64,000 nucleotides of DNA from the NCBI GenBank assembly GCA_003605175.1, contig QWDA01000007.1:186001-250000 (forward strand), given 5' to 3'. The position numbers were made by a program, and so were the translations under genes. Source of the stretch: Paracoccaceae bacterium. Its GTDB lineage: Bacteria > Pseudomonadota > Alphaproteobacteria > Rhodobacterales > Rhodobacteraceae. The notes beneath the pieces were generated by a model. The model was not told the DNA's origin. It saw only the letters and a list, made by a program, of their open reading frames with translations, and did not search any database. Shown piece after piece: positions 55,488-64,000 of the stretch; position 1 is the stretch's first letter; the number at the start of each line of letters is the position of its first letter.

Positions 55488-56845
55488 CGTCTAGCTGTCC
55501 CTTTTCCGCCCTTGCTGCGTCTCTTACCGCGCAGCTGAGACCTTTCAATAAGGCCTTCGTACTGGTGCGCCAAGAGGTGGGACTGAATCTGCTGGACGGT
55601 GTCCATGCCCACGGAGACGATGATAAGGATCGAGGTGCCGCCGAAATAGGCCGTGATCTGGAACTCGCGGCGCACGATTTCGGGGATCAGGCAGACGAAG
55701 GCCAGGTAGGCCGAGCCCACGACCAGGATCCGGGCGACCACATAGTCGAGATATTCCTCGGTCTTCCGTCCGGGACGGATGCCGGGGATGAAGCCCGACT
55801 GGTTCTTCAGGTTCTCGGCCACGTCGTCGGTCTTGAACGAGACGTTGGCGGTATAGAAATAGGCGAAGAACACGATCATCGCGACGAAGAAGGCGAGGTA
55901 GAGCGGCTGACCCGGACCAAAGTATGACTGGATCCAGGACATGACCGGGTTGGTCGAGGTGCCCGAGAAGGTCGCGATCGTGTTGGGCAGGAGCAGGAGC
56001 GAGGAGGCGAAGATCGCCGGGATCACGCCCGCCGGATTCACCTTGATCGGCAGGTGCGAGGAGCCGCCGTCATAGACCTTCATCCCCACCTGCCGGCGCG
56101 GATACTGGATGTGGATCTTCCTGAGACTTCGCTCCATGAACACCACGAAGAACAGGACCGCGATCATCATCACCCCGACGCCCAGGATCGCGCCCGTGGA
56201 GATCGCGCCTGCGCGGCCCGAGGCGAGAAACTGCGCGAGCGCGCCCGGAATTTCCGCCACGATACCCACGAAGATGATCAGGGACACGCCGTTGCCGACG
56301 CCGCGCTGGGTGATCTGCTCGCCCAGCCACAGGAGGAACATGGTGCCGCCGACAAGGGTGATGACCGTCGCGGCGCGGAAGAACCAGCCCGGGTCGTGGG
56401 CGAGGCCGCCCGCCTCCAGGCTGCGGGCCAGGCCATAGGCCTGGAAGGTCGCGAGCAGCACTGTCCCGTAGCGGGTGTACTGGTTGATCTTGACCCGCCC
56501 CTGCTCGCCTTCCTTCTTGAGCTGCTTGAGCGGCTCCCACATCGCGGCGACGAGCTGAATGATGATCGAGGCCGAGATATAAGGCATGATGCCCAGCGCG
56601 AAGACGCCCATCCGGCTGATCGCGCCGCCGGTGAACATGTTGAACACGCCGCCGAGGCCTGTGGAGGCGGCCGACATGAAATCCTTCAGCGCCTGTCCGT
56701 CGATCCCCGGCACCGGGATATAGGTGCCGACCCGAAACACGATCAGGATCCCCACCGTGAAGAAGATGCGTTGCCGAAGTTCGGTCGCCTTCCCGAGCGT
56801 CGCCCAGGAGACGTTGGCGGCCATCTGTTCTGCTGCGGATGCCAT
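55484..56845 (-). CDS. secY: protein translocase subunit SecY
   Basis: A 453-residue channel protein of the Sec translocon with ten membrane helices. The N-terminal segment includes [28 protein letters not shown] (seen as [13 protein letters not shown] and YIPVPG), the plug region [18 protein letters not shown], and the C-terminal [15 protein letters not shown] tail. It follows rplO after 100 bases and overlaps adk. Confidence 0.98.
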   Translation of the reverse strand: MASAAEQMAANVSWATLGKATELRQRIFFTVGILIVFRVGTYIPVPGIDGQALKDFMSAASTGLGGVFNMFTGGAISRMGVFALGIMPYISASIIIQLVAAMWEPLKQLKKEGEQGRVKINQYTRYGTVLLATFQAYGLARSLEAGGLAHDPGWFFRAATVITLVGGTMFLLWLGEQITQRGVGNGVSLIIFVGIVAEIPGALAQFLASGRAGAISTGAILGVGVMMIAVLFFVVFMERSLRKIHIQYPRRQVGMKVYDGGSSHLPIKVNPAGVIPAIFASSLLLLPNTIATFSGTSTNPVMSWIQSYFGPGQPLYLAFFVAMIVFFAYFYTANVSFKTDDVAENLKNQSGFIPGIRPGRKTEEYLDYVVARILVVGSAYLAFVCLIPEIVRREFQITAYFGGTSILIIVSVGMDTVQQIQSHLLAHQYEGLIERSQLRGKRRSKGGKGTARR

Positions 56846-56945
56846 GCGGGCTCTCTTTCATGCGAGCGCCGCCCTACCGTTTCCCGGTCGGCGGCGCTTG
56901 GAAACTAACGGGGATGTAGGGGCCTGGAGCCCCGTTCACAACCGC

Positions 56946-57413
56946 TTATTCGGCCGCCTCTTTCGCAGCAACCGTGATCGAGCCGCCGGCCTTCTCGACG
57001 GCTTCGACCGCCGATTTCGAGGCTCCGGTCACCGACAGCGTCACCTTGGCCGAGAACTCGCCCTTGGCGAGCACCCGCACGCCGTCCAGCTTGCGGCGGA
57101 CCAGGCCGGAATCGACCAGTTCGGTCTCGGTGATCTCGGCGCCGAGCTTGCCCGCGTCGATGAACTTCTGGATCAGGCCCAGATTCACCACGGCATAGCT
57201 CTTGCGGTTCGGCTTGTTGAAGCCGCGCTTCGGCAGCCGCTGGTAGAGCGGCATCTGGCCGCCCTCGTAGCCGTTGATCGCCACGCCCGAGCGCGACTTC
57301 TGGCCCTTGATCCCGCGGCCGGCAGTCTTGCCCTTGCCCGAGCCGGGGCCGCGGCCCACGCGCATGCGCTTCTTCGTCGCGCCGGGATTGTCCCGGAGGT
57401 CGTTCAGTTTCAT
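56946..57413 (-). CDS. rplO: 50S ribosomal protein L15
   Basis: A 155-residue protein with the L15 start [20 protein letters not shown], the Gly/Lys-rich [20 protein letters not shown] and the C-terminal [22 protein letters not shown]. It is separated from rpmD by two non-ribosomal genes and has its own promoter-like site at 57508. Confidence 0.98.
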   Translation of the reverse strand: MKLNDLRDNPGATKKRMRVGRGPGSGKGKTAGRGIKGQKSRSGVAINGYEGGQMPLYQRLPKRGFNKPNRKSYAVVNLGLIQKFIDAGKLGAEITETELVDSGLVRRKLDGVRVLAKGEFSAKVTLSVTGASKSAVEAVEKAGGSITVAAKEAAE

Positions 57414-57507
57414 GTCGCTTCTCCTTGCCGGATGCGGGCGCCTAGCGACATGCCCCCGACCACGGCATTTCATGTTGTTGTTCGGCTCCCATGCGGAGCA
57501 CCGGGCG

Positions 57508-57536
57508 CGTATAGACCCGCCGGCCCGCGCGATCAA
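57508..57536 (-). promoter_or_regulatory. putative rplO-secY-adk promoter
   Basis: TTGATC, 17 bases, TATACG on the minus strand, about 95 bases before the rplO ATG. The -10 is identical to that before rpmC. Confidence 0.6.
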
Positions 57537-57578
57537 GGGGGTCGGATGGAGCCCGCCCCCCCGATGCAATCCTACCGG

Positions 57579-58019
57579 CTACATCCGGAAACGACGCCTC
57601 GGCTTGGTGCTCCGCAAGCTGACGCTGTCTCCCTCGAAGTTCCGGGCGTTCTTACCCGTCGAAATGCAGCGGGCACTCGCCTCCAGGACATTCCGTCCCT
57701 TCACGTCCGAGAAGAAATCCATCCCCACCATGACCAGATCCTCGCCGATGTAGAAGCCGAGATCCTCGAGAATCCTGTCGTTCTGCCGTCGCAAGCCGCC
57801 GCTATGCACACCCGCCCCGCACAGGAGGATCGTCCCCTTGTCGTCTCTCAGCACGAGCCATTTCGCGACATAGCTCGGCGCGCCCTCGCTCCAGTGGATC
57901 TCGTAGTCGAACCAGTCCTGCGCGACCGGCTTGTCGCCGATGACGGCCTGCGCGTCGGCACCCGACGCGGCGGCAAGAAAGATCGCGGCGGTGGCAAGGC
58001 CGCGGAGTCTCATGGTCAT
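57579..58019 (-). CDS. unknown secreted protein
   Basis: A 146-residue protein with a cleavable signal peptide (about 1-24, LATAAIFLAAASGADA-QA) and a soluble domain (DWFDYEIHWSEGAPSYVAKW, then RDDKGTILLCGAG). The RBS AGGGGG lies 7 bases before the first ATG. I do not recognise the family. It is inserted between rpmD and rplO and is likely periplasmic. Confidence 0.7.
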   Translation of the reverse strand: MTMRLRGLATAAIFLAAASGADAQAVIGDKPVAQDWFDYEIHWSEGAPSYVAKWLVLRDDKGTILLCGAGVHSGGLRRQNDRILEDLGFYIGEDLVMVGMDFFSDVKGRNVLEASARCISTGKNARNFEGDSVSLRSTKPRRRFRM

Positions 58020-58260
58020 GGAATACCCCCTTTCGATATGAAAACCAGCCCCCCGTCCTAGCGTCCCGCCCCCGGAAAGACAGGACCCGCCCCCCCGAAA
58101 CCACCTGTTGCGGGGGTGACCGCAACGATGGCCGGTTTGACGCGCGACTGTTGACACCTCATCGCCAACCGCCCAAATGCGGCACGGCCGCTACAGGATC
58201 GAACAATCACCGCAAGATCAGGACCGGGAAGACCGCAATCGCATGGGTTCACTTGACGCG

Positions 58261-58286
58261 AAAAAGCCCCGGGGCGAACCCGGGGC
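58261..58286 (-). terminator. terminator after the GFA-family gene
   Basis: GCCCCGGG pairs with CCCGGGGC over 8 bases with a 5-base loop, followed by TTTTT on the minus strand. Confidence 0.85.
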
Positions 58287-58318
58287 CAGGTGTCGTCCGT
58301 CTTGCGGGGAGTGGTGGC

Positions 58319-58759
58319 TCAGGCCATTGCCGGGGCCGGCCAGGAAAATTCCGGACGCAGGCTGCCATAGACCGGGCGGCCGTCATCGGGCTTCGCGTAG
58401 CCCTTGGTCTCATCCCAGAACGCGTGATAGGTCGCCGCGGGGATGTCGGAATAGCCCATCAGGTTGGGCACCGCGACGCGGATCCGCTTTTCCTTGTCGT
58501 CGAGCATGATCGGCGTGCCGCACTCCTTGCAGAGGCAGATTTCCAAAGGCCCGCCGGGATTGTCGGCATTGAACGGCACCCGGTCGAGCTTCTCGGGATG
58601 ATCGACCTTGAGGTCGCCATAGTTGAAGAAGACCACATGGGTATGCTGCTGCTTGGACACGCCCTTGCAGACGTTGCAGTGGCATTCGTGGTTGTCGATC
58701 GGTTCTCCGGACGCCGTCGTGTGAACGTGGTCGCATCCGCCCTTGTATGGTGCAGACAT
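58319..58759 (-). CDS. GFA-family (CENP-V/GFA) zinc protein
   Basis: A 146-residue protein with the zinc-binding cysteine sets of glutathione-dependent formaldehyde-activating-like proteins: GGCDH near the start, CHCNVC in the first third and CLCKECGTP in the middle. The exact substrate is unknown; many members bind glutathione adducts. GGAGG precedes the ATG. It forms a single unit with a strong terminator and no link to the ribosomal genes beside it. Confidence 0.85.
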   Translation of the reverse strand: MSAPYKGGCDHVHTTASGEPIDNHECHCNVCKGVSKQQHTHVVFFNYGDLKVDHPEKLDRVPFNADNPGGPLEICLCKECGTPIMLDDKEKRIRVAVPNLMGYSDIPAATYHAFWDETKGYAKPDDGRPVYGSLRPEFSWPAPAMA

Positions 58760-59050
58760 GGATTTCCTCCCTCCTCTGGTGGGCGCGCGCCCTTCGGGGA
58801 CTCGCCGGCCCATCGCACAGGAAAAGGCCTTCAACGTCGAGATAGACTTCCGGAGGGGGCGACGGCGGCGACGGCTATCTCATACAGATGATCGCGGGCG
58901 TCGCCCCGACAGCAGTCGCGTCTCAGGCATTGGTCGCGCGAGACCGGGCCCGGGGTCCACCGCCGGGCCACCTCCCCGCGGCAGTTCCCGCTCCGCAACC
59001 GGCACGCCCATCTAGGTACCCGGTCTGAACGAGGGCGACGTCCGGAAACG
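58760..59050. other. 291 bp gap between GFA-family gene and rpmD terminator
   Basis: It is GC-rich with no convincing gene and must contain the promoter of the GFA-family gene, which I cannot place with confidence. Confidence 0.4.
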
Positions 59051-59077
59051 AAAACACCCCGGCCACGGGCCGGGGCG
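59051..59077 (-). terminator. terminator after rpmD
   Basis: A 10-base-pair stem, caccccggcc with ggccggggcg (one G-T pair), and a 3-base loop lie 26 bases after the rpmD stop, followed by TTTT on the minus strand. It closes the rpmC-rpmD segment of the spc operon. Confidence 0.75.
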
Positions 59078-59103
59078 TTGAGATGTCGCGGGTCGCGTGG
59101 CGC

Positions 59104-59292
59104 TCAGCCGCGCTCTTCGACGATTTCCACCAGATGCGGGATCGCGTTGACCATGCCGCGGACCGAGGGGGTATCCTCAAGCTCGCGGGTGCGGTGCATC
59201 TTGTTGAGGCCGAGCCCCTTCAGAGTCTCGCGCTGGACCTTGGGGCGGCGGATCGGCGAGCCGATCTGTCTGACGACGATGGTCTTGGCCAT
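59104..59292 (-). CDS. rpmD: 50S ribosomal protein L30
   Basis: A 62-residue protein, [20 protein letters not shown] and [20 protein letters not shown], the normal L30. It lies 3 bases after rpsE and is the last gene before a terminator. Confidence 0.98.
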   Translation of the reverse strand: MAKTIVVRQIGSPIRRPKVQRETLKGLGLNKMHRTRELEDTPSVRGMVNAIPHLVEIVEERG

Positions 59293-59295
59293 GAC

Positions 59296-59877
59296 TTACG
59301 CCTCCTCCGCGATCTGGCTTGACGCCTCGCTGGCATCCTCGCGCTTCGGCAGGATGTCGGCGACCTTCTTGCCGCGACGCTGCGCGACCGACCGCGGCGA
59401 CTGCTCCTTCTGGAGACCGTCGATCGTGGCGCGGATCATGTTGTAGGGGTTTTGCGAACCCAAGGACTTGGCGACCACGTCCTGCACGCCCAGCATCTCG
59501 AAGACGGCGCGCATCGGGCCGCCCGCGATGATCCCGGTACCGGCCGGGGCCGTGCGCATCACGACGCGGCCCGCACCGTGGCGGCCCTCGATATCGTGGT
59601 GCAGCGTCCGGCCCTCGCGGAGCGCGACACGGATCATCTGCCGCTTCGCCTGCTCGGTGGCCTTGCGAATCGCCTCGGGCACCTCTTTCGCCTTGCCCTT
59701 GCCGAAGCCGACGCGGCCACGCTGGTCACCCACGACGACGAGCGCCGCGAAGCCGAAGCGCTTGCCGCCCTTCACCGTCTTCGACACCCGGTTGATCGCC
59801 ACAAGGCGGTCGGCGAATTCGGGGGCTTCCTCGCGCTCGCGACGGTTGCGCCCCTCTCCTCTCGGTTCTCTGGCCAT
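59296..59877 (-). CDS. rpsE: 30S ribosomal protein S5
   Basis: A 193-residue protein with [24 protein letters not shown] in the RNA-binding domain and [21 protein letters not shown] in the second. The start [16 protein letters not shown] was chosen; the frame runs 30 codons upstream without likeness. A hairpin stands between it and rplR. Confidence 0.97.
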   Translation of the reverse strand: MAREPRGEGRNRREREEAPEFADRLVAINRVSKTVKGGKRFGFAALVVVGDQRGRVGFGKGKAKEVPEAIRKATEQAKRQMIRVALREGRTLHHDIEGRHGAGRVVMRTAPAGTGIIAGGPMRAVFEMLGVQDVVAKSLGSQNPYNMIRATIDGLQKEQSPRSVAQRRGKKVADILPKREDASEASSQIAEEA

Positions 59878-59933
59878 GCGGCCTCCTGATCTTGTGGCGC
59901 CCGGCGCCGGTTGGTTCAATCCTGGTGAGCGCC

Positions 59934-60023
59934 GCTCCCGCAAAAGCGGGAGCCTCTCCCGGATCATCGGGGCGGCACCGGTTCATGGCCCGCCCGCAAG
60001 AGGCCCCGGGGCAGGCCCGGGGC
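59934..60023 (-). other. hairpins between rplR and rpsE
   Basis: GCTCCCGC pairs with GCGGGAGC around AAAA (59934-59953), and GCCCCGGG pairs with CCCGGGGC (60003-60023) just after rplR. Neither has a T-run; both fill a 152-base gap that is unusually long for this operon. Confidence 0.5.
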
Positions 60024-60029
60024 GCATCT

Positions 60030-60389
60030 TCAGATCTTCAGCCCGGCTTCCCGCGCCGCATCGGCCAGGGCCTTCACCTTCCCGTGGAAGAGGAAGCCGC
60101 CCCGGTCGAAATAGGCCTCTTCGACGCCGGCCTTCTTGGCGCGCTCGGCAATCGCCGTGCCCACCTTGGTCGCCGCCTCGACATTGTTCTTGCCGACAAT
60201 GCCCAGGTCCTTCTCAAGCGAGGAGGCCGAGGCGATCGTCACGCCCTGAACGTCGTCGATGAGCTGCACCGAGATGTTCTTGTTCGAGCGGTGCACCGAG
60301 AGCCGCACGCGGCCCGCGTTCACCTTGCGAAGCTTGTTCCGGACGCGCAGGCGGCGCTTCTGGAACAGTTCCCGTTTGGAAAGTGCCAT
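60030..60389 (-). CDS. rplR: 50S ribosomal protein L18
   Basis: A 119-residue 5S rRNA-binding protein with [26 protein letters not shown] (as [14 protein letters not shown]) and the C-terminal [21 protein letters not shown]. It lies 12 bases after rplF. Confidence 0.98.
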   Translation of the reverse strand: MALSKRELFQKRRLRVRNKLRKVNAGRVRLSVHRSNKNISVQLIDDVQGVTIASASSLEKDLGIVGKNNVEAATKVGTAIAERAKKAGVEEAYFDRGGFLFHGKVKALADAAREAGLKI

Positions 60390-60401
60390 GATGTCCGGTC
60401 C

Positions 60402-60935
60402 TTACTTCTTCTTGCCTTCCTTGCGGAAGATGAACTCGCCCTTGTAGCGGATTCCCTTGCCCTTGTAGGGCTCGGGCGCCCGCCACTCGCGGATCTTCGC
60501 GGCGACCTGGCCGACCACCTGCTGGTCGATGCCCTCGACGACGATCTCGGTCTGCTTCGGGCAGGTCACGGTGACGCCCTCCGGCACCGCGAAATCGACC
60601 TCGTGGCTGTAGCCGAGGTTCATTTTCAGCGTACTGCCCTGGATCGCGGCGCGGTAGCCGACACCGGTGATCTCAAGCTCTTTCTTGAAACCGTCGCTCA
60701 CCCCGGTGACGAGATTCGCTACCATGGTGCGCGACATGCCCCACTGCTGCCGAGCCCGTTTCGACGAGCCGCGCGGGGTGATGCTCACCTCGCCGCCCTC
60801 GACGGCGATGGTGACATCGTCGGTGGCGGTAAACTCGCGGGTACCCTTCGGACCCTTGACCGAGACGGTCTGGCCCGAGACGGTGGCCTCGACGCCCGAG
60901 GGCAGCGGGACCGGTCTTTTTCCGATACGTGACAT
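60402..60935 (-). CDS. rplF: 50S ribosomal protein L6
   Basis: A 177-residue protein, [19 protein letters not shown], with the duplicated L6 fold and the C-terminal motif [21 protein letters not shown] ([12 protein letters not shown]). The start at the family Met lies 20 codons inside the longest frame. Confidence 0.98.
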   Translation of the reverse strand: MSRIGKRPVPLPSGVEATVSGQTVSVKGPKGTREFTATDDVTIAVEGGEVSITPRGSSKRARQQWGMSRTMVANLVTGVSDGFKKELEITGVGYRAAIQGSTLKMNLGYSHEVDFAVPEGVTVTCPKQTEIVVEGIDQQVVGQVAAKIREWRAPEPYKGKGIRYKGEFIFRKEGKKK

Positions 60936-60945
60936 GCCTCTCTCC

Positions 60946-61338
60946 TCAGAACACCGTGCAGAGCACTTCGCCGCCGACATTCGCCTGGCGGGCATGGGCG
61001 TCCGACATCACGCCCTTGGGGGTCGAGACGATGGAAACACCGAGGCCCTGGCGCACCGACGGCAGGTCCTTGCAGGCGCGGTAGACGCGGCGGCCGGGGG
61101 TAGAGACCCGGCGAAGCTCGCGGATCACCGGGGCGCCGTCGAAGTATTTCAGGCTGATCTTGAGCGCCGGGTGGCCGTCGGCCCCCGTCGTCTTCTCATA
61201 GCCGCGGATGTAGCCTTCGTCGGCCAGAACGTCGAGCACCCAGGCCCGAAGCTTCGAGGCCGGCGAGACCACGGTGGATTTGCCGCGCATCTGGGCGTTG
61301 CGGATGCGGGTCAGCATATCGCCGAGAGGATCGTTCAT
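60946..61338 (-). CDS. rpsH: 30S ribosomal protein S8
   Basis: A 130-residue protein with [20 protein letters not shown] and the C-terminal [20 protein letters not shown]. In other bacteria S8 also represses the spc operon by binding its mRNA; a site in the rplE leader is possible here but not evident. Confidence 0.98.
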   Translation of the reverse strand: MNDPLGDMLTRIRNAQMRGKSTVVSPASKLRAWVLDVLADEGYIRGYEKTTGADGHPALKISLKYFDGAPVIRELRRVSTPGRRVYRACKDLPSVRQGLGVSIVSTPKGVMSDAHARQANVGGEVLCTVF

Positions 61339-61350
61339 CTCATGTCCTCC

Positions 61351-61656
61351 TTACCAGCTCGACTTGACCATGCCCGGGATCTGGCCCGACGAGCCAAGGT
61401 CCCGGAGCGCGATCCGGCTGATTTTCAGCTTGCGGTAATAGGCGTGCGGACGCCCCGTAAGCTGGCAGCGGTTGTGAAGACGGGTGGCCGAGGAGTTGCG
61501 CGGCAGTTTCGCCAGTTTCAGGCGCGCCTTGAACCGCTCTTCCATCGGCTTCGTGTCGTCGTTCGCGATCTGCTTCAGCGCGACGCGCTTGGCGGCGTAG
61601 AGGTCCACCAGCTTCTGGCGCTTCTTCTCGCGTTCGATCATGGATTTCTTGGCCAT
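61351..61656 (-). CDS. rpsN: 30S ribosomal protein S14
   Basis: A 101-residue protein of the zinc-free long type, without the CxxC pairs of the short form: [20 protein letters not shown] and the end [14 protein letters not shown]. It lies 12 bases before rpsH. Confidence 0.98.
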   Translation of the reverse strand: MAKKSMIEREKKRQKLVDLYAAKRVALKQIANDDTKPMEERFKARLKLAKLPRNSSATRLHNRCQLTGRPHAYYRKLKISRIALRDLGSSGQIPGMVKSSW

Positions 61657-61675
61657 ATCTCTATCCCTTCCCGCG

Positions 61676-62239
61676 TCAGCTGTTGAACGGCATGTTGAAC
61701 TGCTTCAACAGCGCCTTCGCTTCCGCGTCGGTCGTCGCGGTGGTGGTGATCACGACATCCATGCCCCAGACCTCATCGACCTTGTCGAAGTTGATCTCGG
61801 GGAACACGATGTGCTCCTTGATGCCCATGGCATAGTTGCCGCGGCCGTCGAAGGAGCTGCCCGGAACGCCACGGAAGTCGCGGACGCGCGGCAGGGCGAC
61901 GGTGATCATGCGGTCGAGGAACTCGTACATCCGGTCGCCGCGGAGGGTGACCTTGGCGCCGAGCGGCATGTCTTCCCGGACCCGGAAGCCGGCGATCGAC
62001 TTCTTGGCCTTGGTGACCACGGCCTTCTGACCGGCGATGGCGGTCAGGTCTTCCTGAGCCGATTTCGCCTTCTTCGAGTCGCGGACCGCCTCGGCACCGC
62101 AGCCGATGTTCAAGACGATCTTGTCGAGGCGCGGGATCTGCATGTCGTTCTTGTAGCCGAACTCTTCCTTGAGCGCGGCCCGGATCGTCCCGGCATAGAG
62201 CGCCTTGAGGCGCGGGGTATAGGTGGCGGCGTCGAGCAT
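61676..62239 (-). CDS. rplE: 50S ribosomal protein L5
   Basis: A 187-residue 5S rRNA-binding protein: [20 protein letters not shown], then [20 protein letters not shown] and the C-terminal [18 protein letters not shown]. Its ATG shares one base with the rplX stop. Confidence 0.98.
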   Translation of the reverse strand: MLDAATYTPRLKALYAGTIRAALKEEFGYKNDMQIPRLDKIVLNIGCGAEAVRDSKKAKSAQEDLTAIAGQKAVVTKAKKSIAGFRVREDMPLGAKVTLRGDRMYEFLDRMITVALPRVRDFRGVPGSSFDGRGNYAMGIKEHIVFPEINFDKVDEVWGMDVVITTTATTDAEAKALLKQFNMPFNS

Positions 62240-62544
62240 CAGATCGCGTCCCCCGTGGTCTTGGCGAAGCGGATCTTCTTGCCGTCTTCCATGCGGAAGC
62301 CGACGCGGGTCGCTTTGCCGTTGCTGTCCAGAAGCGCCAGGTTCGACAGGTCGATCGGCATCGCGACCGGCACGCGGCCGCCCTGCGAGCTCGGGGTCTG
62401 ACGGGTGTGGCGGATGGCGATGTTGATGCCGTCCACGACGGCCTTGCCGTCCTTCGGCATCACCTTGGTGATCTCGCCTTCCTTGCCCTTGTCACGGCCG
62501 GCGAGCACGACGACCTTGTCGCCTTTCTTGAGTTTCGCAGCCAT
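62239..62544 (-). CDS. rplX: 50S ribosomal protein L24
   Basis: A 101-residue protein with the KOW-motif start [20 protein letters not shown]. It shares one base with the rplE start and one with the rplN stop (TGATG), so all three are coupled. Confidence 0.98.
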   Translation of the reverse strand: MAAKLKKGDKVVVLAGRDKGKEGEITKVMPKDGKAVVDGINIAIRHTRQTPSSQGGRVPVAMPIDLSNLALLDSNGKATRVGFRMEDGKKIRFAKTTGDAI

Positions 62545-62912
62545 CAGAGCACCTCCGGCGCCAGCGAAATGATCTTCATGAAGTTCTTGGCGCGAAGCTC
62601 GCGCACCACCGGTCCGAAGATCCGGGTGCCGACGGGCTCGCCGGCGTTGTTGAGGATCACCGCGGCGTTCCGGTCGAAGCGGATCGCGGTGCCGTCCTCG
62701 CGGCGCACTTCCTTGGCGGTACGGACCACCACGGCCTTGCGCACGTCGCCCTTCTTCACGCGGCCGCGCGGGATCGCTTCCTTGACCGACACCACGATGA
62801 TGTCGCCCACGGAGGCGTATTTCCGCTTCGAGCCGCCGAGAACCTTGATGCACTGCACCCGGCGTGCGCCGGAGTTGTCAGCGACATCCAGATTGGTCTG
62901 CATCTGGATCAT
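62544..62912 (-). CDS. rplN: 50S ribosomal protein L14
   Basis: A 122-residue protein, exactly the family length: [20 protein letters not shown] and [20 protein letters not shown]. It lies 78 bases after rpsQ. Confidence 0.98.
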   Translation of the reverse strand: MIQMQTNLDVADNSGARRVQCIKVLGGSKRKYASVGDIIVVSVKEAIPRGRVKKGDVRKAVVVRTAKEVRREDGTAIRFDRNAAVILNNAGEPVGTRIFGPVVRELRAKNFMKIISLAPEVL

Positions 62913-62990
62913 TTGGTTTCTCCCGACCTTTGGGGGGCTTCTTCAGGCCTTGTCCCCAGGGTTTCGATCAAACCGGGTGTCGTGCGCTGG

Positions 62991-63221
62991 TTAGGCGGTC
63001 ACGACCTCCCAGCGCTTGCTTTTCGAAATCGGCGCGCATTCCTGGATGCGGACGCTGTCGCCGACCTTGAACTGGTTCTGCGGGTCATGGGCCCGGTACT
63101 TCTTCGTCTTCCGCACGGTCTTGTGCAGGAGCGCATGCGTGAAGCGGCGCTCGACCAGCACGGTGACGGTCTGGTCGTTCTTGTCCGAGGTGACGGTGCC
63201 TTGAAGGATACGCTTGGGCAT
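62991..63221 (-). CDS. rpsQ: 30S ribosomal protein S17
   Basis: A 76-residue OB-fold protein, [20 protein letters not shown], with [20 protein letters not shown]. It follows rpmC after 3 bases. Confidence 0.98.
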   Translation of the reverse strand: MPKRILQGTVTSDKNDQTVTVLVERRFTHALLHKTVRKTKKYRAHDPQNQFKVGDSVRIQECAPISKSKRWEVVTA

Positions 63222-63224
63222 GTC

Positions 63225-63437
63225 TTACGCCTCCGACGCGGCCGCGGCCGCCTTTTCGTTCAGGATCGTCTTCACCCGCGCGGCGTCACGGCGCACCTGG
63301 CGCATGCGGGCGGTGTTCTCGAGCTGGTTCGTGGCCTGCTGGAAGCGGAGGTTGAACGCCTCCTTCTTCAGGCTCACGAGCTCTTCCCGAAGCTGGTCGG
63401 GCGTCTTGTCGCGCAGTTCCTTGGCATCGAGTGCCAT
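63225..63437 (-). CDS. rpmC: 50S ribosomal protein L29
   Basis: A 70-residue helical protein: [20 protein letters not shown] and [20 protein letters not shown]. The start at MALDAKEL was used. It is the first gene of this segment; rplP, which normally precedes it, is not in the window. Confidence 0.97.
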   Translation of the reverse strand: MALDAKELRDKTPDQLREELVSLKKEAFNLRFQQATNQLENTARMRQVRRDAARVKTILNEKAAAAASEA

Positions 63438-63522
63438 CGTTCTTCCTTTCGACATCACCGGCAGGCCCCTGTGCTTGCGCGCGGGTCACCCTGATTCCGG
63501 TGGAGCAGGTGAATGAGCGCGC

Positions 63523-63551
63523 CGTATAGGCGCCGCCGCCCGCAAGCGCAA
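63523..63551 (-). promoter_or_regulatory. putative promoter of the rpmC-rpmD ribosomal segment
   Basis: TTGCGC, 17 bases, TATACG on the minus strand, about 85 bases before the rpmC ATG. The rest of the 63438-63728 gap has no gene. Confidence 0.6.
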
Positions 63552-63728
63552 GGGTTTTTCCGCGCATTTCGCCTCCGACGTCCAGGCCCGTGGCGCCGGG
63601 GCGAATTCCGACCAGTTCGCAGTCTCTTTCTGGGCGTCTCCGCGCCCCTCGCTGGACATATCCTTTGGTGGCTAACCGCATCTCAACAGTCTTTCGCCAG
63701 GAAGGTCCGGACGCAGAAGGAGCGAGGT

Positions 63729-64000
63729 TTGGCCAGAATGGTCTACGGTTTCGTGGTTGCGGCGGTGCTTGCGCTCGTGCCGGGCCTGGCCGAGGCGCAG
63801 CAGGTCGCGCTGTTCGGAGGACAGGCCGGGTCGGCGTCCCTGTTCAGCGACAACTACCTTGGGGGAACGCGGGACAGCGCGGACCTCGAGACGCTCCAGA
63901 CCGCCAGCCTCTTCGCGGGCGAGACGGGCCTCTTCTCGAAACCCCTCCGCCAGATTCCGGCCGCGCCGGGCCACGGCGCCCAGATCGCCCGCCTGCGCGA
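63729..64000 (+). CDS. 5' end of an unknown secreted protein (partial, runs off the window)
   Basis: An open frame continues past the right edge with a signal peptide (MVYGFVVAAVLALVPGLAEA-QQ) followed by a Gly/Ser/Leu-rich mature part (FGGQAGSASLFSDNYLGGTR). AAGGAG stands 6 bases before a TTG at 63729, which favours that start; an ATG at 63738 is the alternative. The visible part does not identify a family. It points away from rpmC. Confidence 0.6.
   Translation, partial: MARMVYGFVVAAVLALVPGLAEAQQVALFGGQAGSASLFSDNYLGGTRDSADLETLQTASLFAGETGLFSKPLRQIPAAPGHGAQIARLR

Overview
This 64 kb window is GC-rich chromosomal DNA from an alphaproteobacterium, most likely family Rhodobacteraceae. The evidence for that placement is the glutamate/aspartate-type bztABCD transporter, a COQ9-family protein, an ATP12-type F1 assembly chaperone, a putative AHL synthase/LuxR pair beside ribosomal genes, and the general gene order. 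Almost all of it is core genome. I see no rRNA, tRNA, CRISPR array, transposase or phage gene.

Layout from left to right: folD, ftsH, tilS and the complete Tol-Pal envelope cluster (ybgC-tolQRAB-pal-cpoB), all on the minus strand; a DUF4287 gene; an unknown two-gene operon; ruvCAB; prmA, a P-loop kinase-like gene, msrA and an MFS transporter; a transaldolase-like gene and an SprA-related protein. Next comes an accessory island (about 20.15-21.3 kb) holding a broken polymorphic toxin: the end of a Hint domain fused to a small AT-rich toxin tip, an immunity-like gene, and a displaced Rhs-core end. After it come priA, small unknown genes, a HAD phosphatase, rsmD, a ferredoxin-reductase-like flavoprotein, a peroxiredoxin, dnaX, ybaB, an unknown membrane protein and recR; then rpsU and coq9; pheT, pheS, rplT and rpmI; a sulfotransferase-like gene; bztABCD; atp12, rluC and crcB; rarA; luxI and luxR; and finally the spc/alpha ribosomal operons up to rpmC.

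The ribosomal block is cut into segments. Non-ribosomal genes lie between rpmD and rplO (a GFA-family enzyme and a secreted protein), between adk and rpsM (a NADAR-family gene and a small unknown), and before rpmC. Terminator hairpins and good -35/-10 pairs sit at these joints, so each segment probably forms its own transcription unit. The pheS/pheT pair and the rplT/pheS junction are also split by small unknown genes.

The two most unusual signals are: (1) a family of roughly 180-220 bp palindromic interspersed repeats with four recognisable copies (10.30, 18.25, 32.80 and 36.19 kb). Their long inverted arms differ in sequence in one copy yet still pair perfectly, and three of the four copies lie between convergent genes. 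(2) The orphan toxin/immunity/Rhs remnant. Smaller oddities are an AT-rich extra two-helix segment inside BztC and an LuxR-type regulator lacking the usual glutamate of its DNA-binding domain.
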